A DNA stretch of 64,000 nucleotides from Ignavibacteriales bacterium. GTDB taxonomy: Bacteria; Bacteroidota; Ignavibacteria; Ignavibacteriales; Ignavibacteriaceae. Both the position numbers and the translations under genes were made by a program. Location of the stretch: positions 62,001-126,000 of the forward strand of contig DPRR01000029.1 in the NCBI GenBank assembly GCA_003538625.1, given 5' to 3'. The notes beneath the pieces were generated by a model. That model did no database searches, was not told where the DNA came from, and saw only the letters and a program-made list of their open reading frames with translations. This document shows, in pieces, positions 25,336-34,532 of this stretch (positions within the stretch are counted from its first letter, which is position 1; each line of letters begins with the position of its first letter).

Positions 25336-26052
25336 ATGAGATTATCATTAAATATTGATCACATAGCAACTCTAAGAAATGCTCGCGGTGAAACGCAGCC
25401 CGATCCTATTACAGCGGCACTATTAGCCGAGCAGGCTGGTGTGGATGGAATTGTTGTGCATCTTCGTGAAGACAGAAGACACGTTAACGAACGAGATGTA
25501 AGATTACTTCGTGAGCTTATCAATACAAAACTTGATCTTGAAATGGCTGCAACAGAAGAGATAATTAAAATCGCTTGTGATATTGGTCCTGAGCTTGCGA
25601 CTATCGTTCCTGAAAAACGACAGGAACTTACAACTGAAGGTGGAGTAAATGTTATCGATAATATCACTTTAATGAAAAACACAATAGAAGAACTTCATAA
25701 ATATGATATTGAAGTTTCACTTTTCATCGAACCCGATATTAAACAAATAGATGCTGCTGCCGAAATAAAAAGTGATTACATAGAAATTCACACAGGAGTT
25801 TTTGCTAATGCACTTTCGGAAGAAGAACAATTTGATGAGTTAGATAAAATCAGGGTGGCTGTAAAGCATGCAAAGAAATTGGGATTAGGTGTAAATGCAG
25901 GCCATGGATTGGATTATCAAAACATAAAAATTTTTAGAGAACTGACCGATATAGATGAAGTTAGTATCGGACATTCAATTATTGCCCGCGCAGTGTTCGT
26001 TGGAATAAAACAAGCGATTCAGGAAATGTTTGATTTGATAAAGAAAGGTTAG
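25336..26052 (+). CDS. pdxJ: Pyridoxine 5'-phosphate synthase
   Basis: The 238-residue protein matches PdxJ in full: LSLNIDHIATLRNARGE at the start (binding residues Asp and His), VHLREDRRH, ELATIVPEKRQELTTEGG, SLFIEPD, IEIHTG, VNAGHGLDYQN and EVSIGHSIIARAVFVG. It condenses 1-deoxyxylulose 5-phosphate with 3-amino-1-hydroxyacetone 1-phosphate to make pyridoxine 5'-phosphate in the DXP-dependent vitamin B6 route. It is translated close behind the CPBP gene and overlaps the convergent transporter gene by 4 bp. Confidence 0.97.
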   Translation: MRLSLNIDHIATLRNARGETQPDPITAALLAEQAGVDGIVVHLREDRRHVNERDVRLLRELINTKLDLEMAATEEIIKIACDIGPELATIVPEKRQELTTEGGVNVIDNITLMKNTIEELHKYDIEVSLFIEPDIKQIDAAAEIKSDYIEIHTGVFANALSEEEQFDELDKIRVAVKHAKKLGLGVNAGHGLDYQNIKIFRELTDIDEVSIGHSIIARAVFVGIKQAIQEMFDLIKKG

Positions 26053-26732
26053 TGACAATCATCTTCGCAGGAACAGGAAAGTTTTGAACTATTAGATTTT
26101 TCAATCGATTCTTTTCCTTCTTTAAAAGCAAAGTAGGCAATTCCTAATGAGCCGATGGTATCAAGATATCCGATTTTAAGTAATTCATAACTTAAACTTG
26201 ATGCTAATAGTATAAATGATAAATAAAAACAAGTCTTCGTACAATTAGCGTCAGCTATTATCGCATCAGAGTTTAAAGCTTTTCCAACTTTTAATTTATA
26301 ATGTAACAATGCATACATTGTAATGATTGAGATAACTGAAATTATTATTCCAACCATTGTAGTCTCGGGTTTCACATCATTGATAACTATTAAAAATGAA
26401 GCTATTATAAGTCCTGCGCATAACAGATAAAAACTAAATCCGGTAATCTTTAGGGCGGTTCTTTCAAATGTATCTCTTTCCGCAACCGGATTTCTTTTCA
26501 TTCTAATTATCATGTGAAGAATTCCAATTCCGGAAATAACTTCAACAAAACTATCCAATCCAAATCCAAAGAGAGCTAAAGTTTCATCATTTAATCCGAA
26601 GAAAACAGAAAATAAGCCCTCGGCAATATTGTATACGATTGTGATTATACTTAAAATCAACGCAAAAGTAACTAAATAAGTGAAGGATTTTGGATTGTTT
26701 ACTGTATTTAACTTTTTTTGTTCTATCAGCAT
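26049..26732 (-). CDS. Cation transporter (cation-diffusion-facilitator-like)
   Basis: A 227-residue protein with about six membrane spans. FGLDSFVEVISG in the second span and DAIIADANCTKTC in the fifth correspond to the two metal-site helices of CDF transporters, with Asp/Glu and Cys instead of the usual His residues. The C terminus ends in a metal-loving tail CSCEDDCH, and there is no large cytoplasmic C-terminal domain. It probably exports a divalent metal ion using the proton gradient; the metal is unknown. It converges with pdxJ and overlaps its stop by 4 bp. Confidence 0.78.
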   Translation of the reverse strand: MLIEQKKLNTVNNPKSFTYLVTFALILSIITIVYNIAEGLFSVFFGLNDETLALFGFGLDSFVEVISGIGILHMIIRMKRNPVAERDTFERTALKITGFSFYLLCAGLIIASFLIVINDVKPETTMVGIIISVISIITMYALLHYKLKVGKALNSDAIIADANCTKTCFYLSFILLASSLSYELLKIGYLDTIGSLGIAYFAFKEGKESIEKSNSSKLSCSCEDDCH

Positions 26733-26908
26733 CGTACTAAAGATTTATTGAATTTTTCAAATTAAAAATTAATTTCTATAACCGGTTCTTAAACTATTAA
26801 AAAATATTTAATTACTAACTTAAAATCGCTTGATTAATTAAAAATTCTGATTTAAGTTTCGGTTGTCGCTAGCAGAAGGTTAACCCCCAGACCTTTTGTT
26901 AGGACAAG

Positions 26909-26940
26909 CCCGGTAGCTTCGGTTGCCGGGTTCTTTTTTT
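26909..26940 (+). terminator. Rho-independent terminator without an upstream + strand gene
   Basis: The stem CCCGGTAGC/GTTGCCGGG (9 bp with two G-T pairs, TTCG loop) is followed by TTCTTTTTTTT on the + strand. The nearest + gene, pdxJ, ends 850 bp upstream behind a - strand gene. It might therefore end a small RNA that starts in the 26733-26900 interval. Confidence 0.65.
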
Positions 26941-26953
26941 TAAAACAATCAAA

Positions 26954-28177
26954 TCAAAAAATACTTAACCAAACAATACCTAAAATTAAAGTTAAAAGTG
27001 TAATTGGGATTCCTGCCTTTAAATATTCTATAAATTCAAGTTTAATTCCTTGCCGTTTTGCAGATTCCGCAACAATTAAATTGGCAACCGAACCAAGCAG
27101 AGTAAGATTTCCGGCAAAAGTTGATGACATCGCAAGTGCAAGCCAAAGATTATCTGCATTATTTAATTTTAACAGTGCCGGACTGATTAACAAAACAGCC
27201 GGAACATTAGAAACCAGGTTACTCAATACAGCAGAAACAATTGAAAGATCAAAAATCATATTCCCACTAATCAAACCCTGATCTAACTGAAAATATTTTG
27301 AAATAAAAAATTCATTTAAAGTATGTGTAATAATAAATAGACCTGAAAAGAAAACTAACAGTGACCAATCCAGTTCAATAAAAACCCTCTCAGGTTTTAT
27401 TCTTCTCGTTATAAGAAGTAATGCAGCACCACCAAGCGCCGAGAGTGCAATTGGAAATCCGAGATTAAATGCAAGAAGCATTATTACCAACACAATAGAA
27501 CTTTTAATGAGCAATGGACGGAAGACTTTATAATCTTCTTCAATTTTTGTTGAAAGTTTTTCGTTTCGAAATTCTGATTTATAAATAATAACGATCACTA
27601 TCCAAATAATTGAAAGACCAATTAATGCTATTGGTGTAAGTTTAAAAGCAAATTCAGTAAAAGATATTTTAGAAAAAATTCCGATAATCATGTTCTGTGG
27701 ATTACCAACGATAGTAGCAACGGAACCCACATTTGCTGAGGTTGCAAGAGCTACGAGATAGGGAATAGGATTTCGCTTTAAAGATAAAACTACACTCAAT
27801 ATCAGTGGCGTAAACATAATTACGATTGTGTCATTTAGAAAAAGTGCGGATAACAAGCCAGAAGAAAATATAATAAGCGCTAAAAGCTGTCTTGGCGTTC
27901 TTGCAAACGCTATTATTTTTGATGTGATGATTTTAAAAAATCCAGATAGTCTCAGATTAATATTCAAAACCATCATAGAAAAAAGTAAAATGATTGTGTT
28001 TATATCAATCGCCCGGTATGCCTCATCAATAGTTAAAGCGCCAATTAGTATTAATGCCGTAGCACCAACTAAAGCTATTGTTGAACGATTCATCCGGAGA
28101 GTTGGATAACTGCCTAATGCAATTCCAAATATGGATAGGGTTATTATTCCAAGTATTAATAATTCGTAGAAACTCAT
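26954..28177 (-). CDS. SLC13/ArsB-NhaD superfamily permease
   Basis: A 407-residue protein with about ten to eleven membrane spans. It has the internal repeat structure of the ion transporter superfamily: LLSALFLNDTIVIMFTPLIL with ANVGSVATIVGNPQNMIIG in the first half, and SNLVSNVPAVLLISPALL with FAGNLTLLGSVANLIVAE in the second. The paired NP/NLI hairpins are typical of anion permeases such as YbiR, citrate-type and arsenite/NhaD transporters. Substrate cannot be told; there are no arsenic genes nearby. It is a single gene whose start lies about 195 bp from the divergent transketolase gene. Confidence 0.85.
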   Translation of the reverse strand: MSFYELLILGIITLSIFGIALGSYPTLRMNRSTIALVGATALILIGALTIDEAYRAIDINTIILLFSMMVLNINLRLSGFFKIITSKIIAFARTPRQLLALIIFSSGLLSALFLNDTIVIMFTPLILSVVLSLKRNPIPYLVALATSANVGSVATIVGNPQNMIIGIFSKISFTEFAFKLTPIALIGLSIIWIVIVIIYKSEFRNEKLSTKIEEDYKVFRPLLIKSSIVLVIMLLAFNLGFPIALSALGGAALLLITRRIKPERVFIELDWSLLVFFSGLFIITHTLNEFFISKYFQLDQGLISGNMIFDLSIVSAVLSNLVSNVPAVLLISPALLKLNNADNLWLALAMSSTFAGNLTLLGSVANLIVAESAKRQGIKLEFIEYLKAGIPITLLTLILGIVWLSIF

Positions 28178-28373
28178 AAAATTTATAGTTAAAAATCTAT
28201 TGAAAATATAGTTATTTAATTTTAATAACCTAAATATTCTTGAGAGTCAGAGGTATTATGGTTCAATATTTTTAATCACTTAACAATTACATAATTACTT
28301 TTTCTCGTACTTAAATAATATTTTTCATATGTATAATAATTAAAATAAAGTATAGTTAACCTTTGGAGTTTTG

Positions 28374-30344
28374 ATGCATTATAATCTCATAAAAAAATCA
28401 GAGTTTGATAAAGTAAAATTATTCAACGGTAATTGGGCGACTAAAATGGAGTTGTTTGCAGATATGTGCAGATACAACACTCTCGTTGCGGTAAAGAAAG
28501 CCGGGTCAGGTCATCTTGGTTCAAGCTTAAGTGCAATGGATATTACAACTTATCTTTATTTAAACGAAATGAATGTCTTTGATGTTGGATTCGACTCACC
28601 TGATCGTGATATTTACTTTTCATCAAAAGGTCATGATGTTCCGGGATTATATTCTTTGTTTTATGCTCTTGGAATTATTCCAGCAGAAAAATTATTAATG
28701 TTAAGAAGATTACACGGACTTGACGGTCATCCTGAAGTTAGACAAAATGGAATTGAAGCTAGCACAGGTTCACTTGGAATGGGAATTTCAAAAGGTAAAG
28801 GATTTGCCTGGGCAAAATCATATCAAAAAAATAAAGGTCATGTTTATGTTCTGACAGGAGATGGAGAATTTCAGGAAGGACAAATTTATGAATCACTTCA
28901 AGCAACTGCTCACCAAAAAGTAAACAATGTTATTGCAATTATGGATCACAATAAATATCAAACAGATATGCTGGTTGCTGATGTAAATAATATTGAAGAT
29001 GTTGTAAAGAAGGTTGAAGCTTTTGGATGGCATGTTGTAAGAATTAACGGGCACGATTACAATATTTTAAAAAAGACTTTTGAGGATTTGAAAAAAGTTA
29101 CAGATAAACCAAAAATGATTATAGCGGATACGATTAAGGGAAGGGGAGTTTCCTTCATGGAAAAACCTCTTACCGAAACTTTTCAAGGCAAAACCCTTTA
29201 CAAATGGCATTCCGGCGCACCTGATGATGAAAGCTACGAAAAAGGACTTGCAGATTTAACTGAAACCATCAACAAACTTTCTGATAAACTTGGGATTGGA
29301 AAAATCCAAATTCCTGAAAATAAATCTGAAGGTAAAGCAATAACTAAACTCGATAAAGAATTTGTAACTGAAGCTTATGGGGAAGCATTAGTTGAAATCG
29401 CAAAGTCAAATAAAAAATTAGTTGTTCTTGATGGTGATCTTTCTGCTGATTGCAAACTTCGCAATTTTGAAAAAACATATCCGGACAGATTTATTGAAAA
29501 CGGAATTGCTGAGCAGGATATGGTTTCCATGGCTGGCGGATTAGCAAGAATGGGATTGATTCCTGTTGTTAATACATTTGCAAGTTTTCTTGCAGCACGA
29601 GCGAATGAACAGATTTACAATAATGCTGGAGAAAAAACAAAAATAATTTACACCTGTCACTTTTCAGGGATGATTCCTGCGGGACCGGGGAAATCTCATC
29701 AAAGTGTTAGAGATATTTCTTTATTCGGTGCGCTTCCAAATATTACAATCATTCAACCTTGCAATGCTGAAGAAACAAAATGGGCAACTGAATATTGTGT
29801 AAATAAAGCTGGAGAAAATTGTATGCTAAGATTGGTGATTGGTCCTTCGCCAGAAAAAATTGAACTACCTAAAGATTATAAATTTCAAGTTGGTGTTGGC
29901 GCAGAACTAACAGAAGGAAATGATGCTATACTTTTTGGTTACGGTCCTGTTATGCTGCACGAAGCTTTGGTTGCTTCAGATTATTTAAAGAAAATAGGTT
30001 TCGGATTAAAAGTTGTAAATATGCCCTGGCTGAATAAGATTGATAATACTTGGCTGAAAGAGTTAGTTCAAAATCAAAAACGAATTTTTGTTTTAGAAGA
30101 TCATTCTGCTGTTGGCGGACTTGGGGATAGAATCTTAAATGCATTAGTTGATACAAATTCAATTGCTGGAAAAGAGTTTACGAACTTTGGATTGAAAGAA
30201 TATCCAGAGTGTGGAACCCCACTTGAAGTTTTAGAATTTCATCAACTTGATGGAAAATCTTTAGCACAAAGAATTTCTGGTGTAAAAGATATTGAAACTG
30301 CAGACGCAGTAAAGTTAAAATACACTGCTGATGCTCCGCAGTAG
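28374..30344 (+). CDS. tkt: Transketolase
   Basis: 656 residues from the ATG at 28374, preceded by a TTTGGAG ribosome-binding site; a TTG one codon earlier is not needed. Single-chain transketolase: substrate/TPP His in KAGSGHLGSSLSAMD, TPP motif TGDGEFQEGQIYESLQATAHQKVNN, second half with ENGIAEQDMVSMAGGLARMG containing the catalytic Glu, then FSGMIPAGPGKSHQS and a C-terminal domain. It transfers two-carbon ketol units between sugar phosphates (non-oxidative pentose phosphate pathway). The segment spacing resembles the bacterial/archaeal split-subunit type fused into one chain rather than E. coli TktA. Confidence 0.93.
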   Translation: MHYNLIKKSEFDKVKLFNGNWATKMELFADMCRYNTLVAVKKAGSGHLGSSLSAMDITTYLYLNEMNVFDVGFDSPDRDIYFSSKGHDVPGLYSLFYALGIIPAEKLLMLRRLHGLDGHPEVRQNGIEASTGSLGMGISKGKGFAWAKSYQKNKGHVYVLTGDGEFQEGQIYESLQATAHQKVNNVIAIMDHNKYQTDMLVADVNNIEDVVKKVEAFGWHVVRINGHDYNILKKTFEDLKKVTDKPKMIIADTIKGRGVSFMEKPLTETFQGKTLYKWHSGAPDDESYEKGLADLTETINKLSDKLGIGKIQIPENKSEGKAITKLDKEFVTEAYGEALVEIAKSNKKLVVLDGDLSADCKLRNFEKTYPDRFIENGIAEQDMVSMAGGLARMGLIPVVNTFASFLAARANEQIYNNAGEKTKIIYTCHFSGMIPAGPGKSHQSVRDISLFGALPNITIIQPCNAEETKWATEYCVNKAGENCMLRLVIGPSPEKIELPKDYKFQVGVGAELTEGNDAILFGYGPVMLHEALVASDYLKKIGFGLKVVNMPWLNKIDNTWLKELVQNQKRIFVLEDHSAVGGLGDRILNALVDTNSIAGKEFTNFGLKEYPECGTPLEVLEFHQLDGKSLAQRISGVKDIETADAVKLKYTADAPQ

Positions 30345-30352
30345 TGAAAGTA

Positions 30353-30634
30353 TCAAACCCAATAATTTGGTTTTCTGTGCTGGTGAGCAATGGCAAGTAT
30401 AACAATATGATCTTTTTCGATCGAGTATAAAATCTTATAAGGAAATCGATGAAGCAAAGCTTTTCGAACATCACCTTTTTCAATTGACCAAGCTTCCGGA
30501 TGTTCTTTAATTCTTGAGACAGAGGATTTTATTTCCTCTTTGAATAAACGTCCAAGTCCGGCTAATTCTGTTTCATAAAAAGTGACTGCATCTTCCAATT
30601 CAAGTAAAGCAAGCTTAGAAAAAACCATTTTCAT
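30353..30634 (-). CDS. RelE/ParE-family toxin
   Basis: A 93-residue basic protein with the ParE/RelE toxin pattern: an N-terminal helix pair (LALLELEDAVTFYETELAGLGRLFKEEI) and the beta segments RKALLHRFPYKILYSIEKDHIVILAIAHQHRKPNYW. The closing HQHRKPNYW is typical of ParE toxins. ParE relatives poison DNA gyrase and RelE relatives cleave mRNA on ribosomes; the target here is not decided. It lies 3 bp after the antitoxin stop, the usual antitoxin-first order. Confidence 0.88.
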   Translation of the reverse strand: MKMVFSKLALLELEDAVTFYETELAGLGRLFKEEIKSSVSRIKEHPEAWSIEKGDVRKALLHRFPYKILYSIEKDHIVILAIAHQHRKPNYWV

Positions 30635-30637
30635 ATT

Positions 30638-30838
30638 CTATTTGAAAATATCATCAACTGGTATTGTTTCAAGTTTACCTTCTCGATATGCTTTTAACCT
30701 TTTCTCCGCTTCTTCCGCCCATATTTCATCAATAGTCTTGTCAGGTTCATCGAGGCTTTTAATTAAACCTTCGATAATCAAAAATCTTTCTGCCGGTTTT
30801 AATTTCATTGCCATTTCTAGAATATCTTTATTACTCAT
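30638..30838 (-). CDS. Antitoxin of the TIGR02574-type addiction module
   Basis: A 66-residue acidic protein: LEMAMKLKPAERFLIIEGLIKSLDEPDKTIDEIWAEEAEKRLKAYREGKLETIPVDDIF. This is the pattern of the putative addiction-module component family that pairs with ParE-type toxins; the C-terminal part should wrap around the toxin. Start ATG at 30838 is preceded by AAGGTGAT. With the toxin gene it forms a two-gene unit between transketolase and a DinB-like gene. Confidence 0.87.
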   Translation of the reverse strand: MSNKDILEMAMKLKPAERFLIIEGLIKSLDEPDKTIDEIWAEEAEKRLKAYREGKLETIPVDDIFK

Positions 30839-30908
30839 AATATCACCTTAACTTTTTTGAATGTCTTACAACCTTAAAATAATCAATAATTTTTATGAAA
30901 ATCAATTC

Positions 30909-31376
30909 TTATTTATTCAATAAGTTTTTTATTTGAAACTCATGCCTTATCGGATGCATAACAGCGTGCTCTAACATAGCATCAATACAATACTCCACAC
31001 TCCAATTGGATTTATACGCTTTATCTTCAAATAATTCCGGTTCTACATTCGCAAGTGGAAGTTTCCATCGTTCAAATAAATGCGCAAGTTGTTCAACTGC
31101 TTTTTCTTCAATTATTTCAGCGGGCGGAGTTTCATTTATCTGAGGATCTTCTAATCCTAACTTTTCACACATCCAGATCATATAACCTCTTGCAGAACGG
31201 AGTAGATGGTACAGCAATGTGTCTAATGATTTATAATATGGATCATCTGAATTAGGAAGCTTAATGTTAAGTCGTTTTGCTTCTTTCCACGTTTCGTAAA
31301 ATGATTGCAAGTGCATTTCGTGAAGTTTTACTAAAGCTAGTGCACCTTTGTAGCGGTATTCGGAAAAATCACTCAT
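30909..31376 (-). CDS. DinB/YfiT-like four-helix protein
   Basis: A 155-residue helical protein. The His residues in LLYHLLRSARGYMIW and in EHAVMHPIRHEFQI have the spacing of the three-His metal site of DinB-superfamily proteins. Members act as thiol transferases or have unknown roles; the exact one is open. It is followed on the same strand by the TA pair. The radical SAM gene upstream ends 5 bp before its start. Confidence 0.7.
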   Translation of the reverse strand: MSDFSEYRYKGALALVKLHEMHLQSFYETWKEAKRLNIKLPNSDDPYYKSLDTLLYHLLRSARGYMIWMCEKLGLEDPQINETPPAEIIEEKAVEQLAHLFERWKLPLANVEPELFEDKAYKSNWSVEYCIDAMLEHAVMHPIRHEFQIKNLLNK

Positions 31377-31381
31377 ATTAC

Positions 31382-32458
31382 TTACTCCTTTATAATTGCC
31401 GGTAAATTCATATTAAAACATTTATCGCAGAACTCTGGATTCTTTTCATCAAACCAATCTTGTCTAAACTCCTGATAATCTTTTGTGTTCAGTATTTCAA
31501 TCAATGGTTGTTCAAATACATTTCCAAAATGTTTTTCTTTTGGAAAAGGTTTAGCACAACAGGGTGGAACAAACCCATCCCACGTTATATAAAAATAATT
31601 CCACATAAAGCGGCACTTCTTAAATCTTGCAGGTGATTCAAAATCATAAAAAGTTAATTCTAAATTTGGATACTTTGCTGCCAATTCCTTTGTCTTGAAA
31701 TACTCATCTTTAAATTCTTTGGTGAGATAAAAATCATAATAAGAATTATCAAGATCAGTTCTTGCAACTATGTTCATTGGATTGATGTTTAAATACTTAA
31801 CTCCAATTTCATCACACAACTTTAGCATTTCAGACATCTGATGATAATTTTCTTTTAGCACCACCATATTGAACATTATATCAGTATTGCTTCCTTTTGC
31901 TTTTGCAAGAATTCCCAAAGTGTTTTTAAGAAAGAAATTATAATCTGCAGTCTTTCTAACTTCATTATAAACTTCACCGATTCCATCAATTGAAATTTGA
32001 ATTGTATCAATCTTGTTAATCAGCTTTTCTGCTATCTCTATGCTTTTAGGAAGATGTGCATTTATAGAACAAGAAATTATTATTCCTTTACTTTTGCTTT
32101 TAATGTAATCAACAGCTTCTTCAATTCTTTTATAAAGGAATGTTTCGCCGAGTCCCGTTAATCCAATTGCATCAACATAAGGATGAATTTCATCAATAAT
32201 GTTTTTAAACTTTTCGAAATCCAAAAATCCTTTTGCCATTGCATCGCCATATGCATACTCCCGTGCGCAGGTAATACATTTTATGTTACAATGATTTGTA
32301 AGTTCAATCATTATGGATGATGGGTAAGCAACTTTAAGACTTTTTGATTTATCGAGCAGAAGAGCTTGAATTTTGTTGTTGGAATATCTTAATAGATTAA
32401 TTCCTTTTGGTAAGTGCTGAATGCGCTTTAATGCTTTTAGTAATTTTCTTTTAGTCAT
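31382..32458 (-). CDS. Radical SAM protein with C-terminal SPASM-like Cys cluster
   Basis: A 358-residue protein. The [4Fe-4S]/SAM motif CNIKCITC is at 57-64 (CxxxCxxC), followed by the GLTGLGETFL and IQISIDG blocks. The C-terminal part has KKCRFMWNYFYITWDGFVPPCCAKPF and FCDKCF, a SPASM/twitch-type set of Cys residues for an extra cluster. Relatives modify peptides, proteins or cofactors, or act in anaerobic sulfatase maturation. No precursor peptide gene is adjacent; a PqqD-like protein exists only 30 kb away. Substrate unknown. Confidence 0.88.
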   Translation of the reverse strand: MTKRKLLKALKRIQHLPKGINLLRYSNNKIQALLLDKSKSLKVAYPSSIMIELTNHCNIKCITCAREYAYGDAMAKGFLDFEKFKNIIDEIHPYVDAIGLTGLGETFLYKRIEEAVDYIKSKSKGIIISCSINAHLPKSIEIAEKLINKIDTIQISIDGIGEVYNEVRKTADYNFFLKNTLGILAKAKGSNTDIMFNMVVLKENYHQMSEMLKLCDEIGVKYLNINPMNIVARTDLDNSYYDFYLTKEFKDEYFKTKELAAKYPNLELTFYDFESPARFKKCRFMWNYFYITWDGFVPPCCAKPFPKEKHFGNVFEQPLIEILNTKDYQEFRQDWFDEKNPEFCDKCFNMNLPAIIKE

Positions 32459-32496
32459 AACTTAAAATAAGGTTTAACGCCAAAAACAAAAAGCAA

Positions 32497-32946
32497 TTAA
32501 ACCTTAACTTTAATTACAACTTTCTTAACATAAGATTTTTCATTTACTTTAATCCCGGGTAAATGAACATCGGTAGGGAAGAAGATAGCAAACATTCCTT
32601 CATCAACTTGTGTGAAAGATTTTTCTCCTGTGAAGAATGTTATGTCATTTTGTTCGTTGTATTCATCGATAACTATTTGGTTTTCTAACGGCGCGTAGCC
32701 CATTTTCTCACTTCCTTTTGCAACAAACTGAACATCAATATATTTTTTGTGAGCTTCAAGTTTTCCTTCGCTTTCATCTTTTGTGGTGTACTCATTTACG
32801 AGTGCAAAGATGTTGTCTCCATCAATTTCATACTTGCCTAATTCCATTTTAGAGAAATCAGTTTGTTTTAGATAGGTAAAGGCTTTGTTAATTCTTTCGC
32901 CAAGTCCGGAATAGAGATTTGAGTTTGAAAGTTTGTCTATTATCAT
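32497..32946 (-). CDS. YhcH/YjgK/YiaL family protein
   Basis: A 149-residue cupin-like protein: DGDNIFALVNEYTTKDESEGKLEAHKKYIDVQFVAKGSEKMGYAPL carries the conserved Glu/His set (EAHKKYIDVQ), and the end reads GMFAIFFPTDVHLPG. This is the YhcH/YjgK/YiaL (formerly DUF386) family, which includes proteins linked to sialic acid and sugar-acid use that probably act on the anomeric form of a sugar. No sugar operon is adjacent here. It is followed by a palindromic repeat and precedes the radical SAM gene. Confidence 0.88.
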   Translation of the reverse strand: MIIDKLSNSNLYSGLGERINKAFTYLKQTDFSKMELGKYEIDGDNIFALVNEYTTKDESEGKLEAHKKYIDVQFVAKGSEKMGYAPLENQIVIDEYNEQNDITFFTGEKSFTQVDEGMFAIFFPTDVHLPGIKVNEKSYVKKVVIKVKV

Positions 32947-32966
32947 TTTAATCCTTTTACTTGTTC

Positions 32967-33043
32967 GTCATTGCGAACGAGTCTTCGAGTGAAGCAATCT
33001 GTATTATAGATTGCTTCGTTCGCAAAGCCTCACTCGCAATGAC
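32967..33043. repeat. GTCATTGCG-type intergenic palindrome
   Basis: Imperfect inverted repeat beginning GTCATTGCGAACGAG and ending CTCGCAATGAC, with a central GAAGCAATCT/AGATTGCTTC pair. It lies between the outer-membrane protein gene and the YhcH-like gene. Related sequence at 35730-35800. This kind of short palindrome is spread through many bacterial genomes as a dispersed, non-coding repeat. Confidence 0.8.
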
Positions 33044-33056
33044 TATTTTTAATTAC

Positions 33057-34319
33057 TTAAAATAAAGAATTTAAATTATGAACATACAATGCAAGCCCAG
33101 TCATTTTTGTTTCTCGCCAGTCACCCGAAAAGTAATTTGTGTTATAATATCTGATGTCAATATGATCGCGCAGGAAATCTGTAAAAGACTCTTTTGCCCA
33201 CAATGCCCAAAGTTTGAATAATCCTTTTGCTCTTAGTTCAAATCCGCTGGTTTCAGGTACCTTATCTGTAAAACCACGACCGGAAAAATGACCTGTACTT
33301 AATGAAAGCGTTTCGAACAGATCCAGCTTTAACCCGATGTGGGAAACGATTTTGTCCGTTCCCTCAATATTAATTAAGTTTTTCCAGGGTTTAAGATCAC
33401 TTAGAGTTGATTGATAATCCCAGTCAATTGTATCTCTATCAATTAAAATATCCTCAGCTTCAACTGTGAGTGCTACATTCAAAACGTTCAATTTAAAATC
33501 AGCGTCGAGTACATCAGCTCCAGTTGAGATCCCATAACCAATTCTATCCATTCTTGGAAGTGGATCAGCTTGATTTTTATCAATATAATAGACTTCATCA
33601 CCTAGATTAGATTTAGAATAACCAACAGAGAAATTAAAATCAGGCTTCAATAACATATCGTTTTCGAATTCTATTTGCATTTGCTCATGGATGAGCTTTA
33701 AAACTGGAACGTTTATTAGTAAACCGAAATCAAATGCTGTTCCTTTCCAACTTCCATATGCTTCTTCTTCACCAGCAGGCCGATCTGAGAGAATGGATGT
33801 TATGTCTTTGTACGTTATGCCTGCATTTAGTTGTACATAATAATCTATACCTATACCCAATGAGTATGCATTATAATAGTCTAATGAATAAAAACTTCCT
33901 AAGGCTGAAGGAGCATCTTCATCAACTCTTAAAAATTCACCAAAATTTAATTCAAAATATGAGTAACCAAATCCAACACTTATTGGAAAATCTATAATAT
34001 CTTTGAAGTTGTAGCCGAAATTAAAAGCTAAACTTTTAACCTCTAAATCCAGATTGAATTTTGGCAGCCATTCAAGTTTTGATGGATAGAAAATAAATGA
34101 AAGATTATTGTTCTGGCTCGTGTAACCTAGTTGTGCGGGATTCCATAAAAAACCAAATGGGTCTTCTGTTGGAAGGGCAGTACCAGTTTGTCCCATTGCA
34201 GCAAGTGATGGTGAAGGCTGCAGTAATAAAAATGGAACAGCGGCTTCTCCCTGAGAGAATGTTTCATTTGCAAATATTATAAGAGTTAAAAAACTAAGAA
34301 TTAAAACTTTAGCTTTCAT
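33057..34319 (-). CDS. PorV/PorQ family outer-membrane protein
   Basis: A 420-residue protein with a signal peptide (about 1-22, ending ETFSQ). The N-terminal mature block PFLLLQPSPSLAAMGQTGTALPTEDPFGFLWNPAQLGY is the hallmark of the PorV/PorQ group: aromatic-edged beta strands and a glycine-rich first turn. The rest alternates short amphipathic strands as in a FadL-like beta-barrel. PorV and PorQ serve the type IX secretion system, carrying cargo to the attachment complex. This window also encodes four T9SS cargo proteins. A role as PorV paralogue is inference. Confidence 0.8.
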   Translation of the reverse strand: MKAKVLILSFLTLIIFANETFSQGEAAVPFLLLQPSPSLAAMGQTGTALPTEDPFGFLWNPAQLGYTSQNNNLSFIFYPSKLEWLPKFNLDLEVKSLAFNFGYNFKDIIDFPISVGFGYSYFELNFGEFLRVDEDAPSALGSFYSLDYYNAYSLGIGIDYYVQLNAGITYKDITSILSDRPAGEEEAYGSWKGTAFDFGLLINVPVLKLIHEQMQIEFENDMLLKPDFNFSVGYSKSNLGDEVYYIDKNQADPLPRMDRIGYGISTGADVLDADFKLNVLNVALTVEAEDILIDRDTIDWDYQSTLSDLKPWKNLINIEGTDKIVSHIGLKLDLFETLSLSTGHFSGRGFTDKVPETSGFELRAKGLFKLWALWAKESFTDFLRDHIDIRYYNTNYFSGDWRETKMTGLALYVHNLNSLF

Positions 34320-34419
34320 AAGTTTCTCTCCCTGAATGATGATAGCAAAATTATATAAACTATACTAAAACTAAACAGATAAAAATGTTTGCACTAATTT
34401 TTGATAATGACAATCTGCA

Positions 34420-34482
34420 GGTAGCCGCAACTTTCAAGTTGCGAAATGCCTTAAGACTCGCAAGCTGAAGCTTGCGGCTACC
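34420..34482. repeat. GGTAGCCGCAA-type intergenic palindrome
   Basis: Inverted repeat with outer arms GGTAGCCGCAA and TTGCGGCTACC and inner arms CAACTTTCAAGTTG and GCAAGCTGAAGCTTGC, in the 213-bp space between two outer-membrane protein genes. It is a different family from the GTCATTGCG palindromes. Confidence 0.75.
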
Positions 34483-34532
34483 ATCAATTATTTAGTTCTC
34501 TAACAAACTCCTGCAGAGTGAATCCTGCAAAT

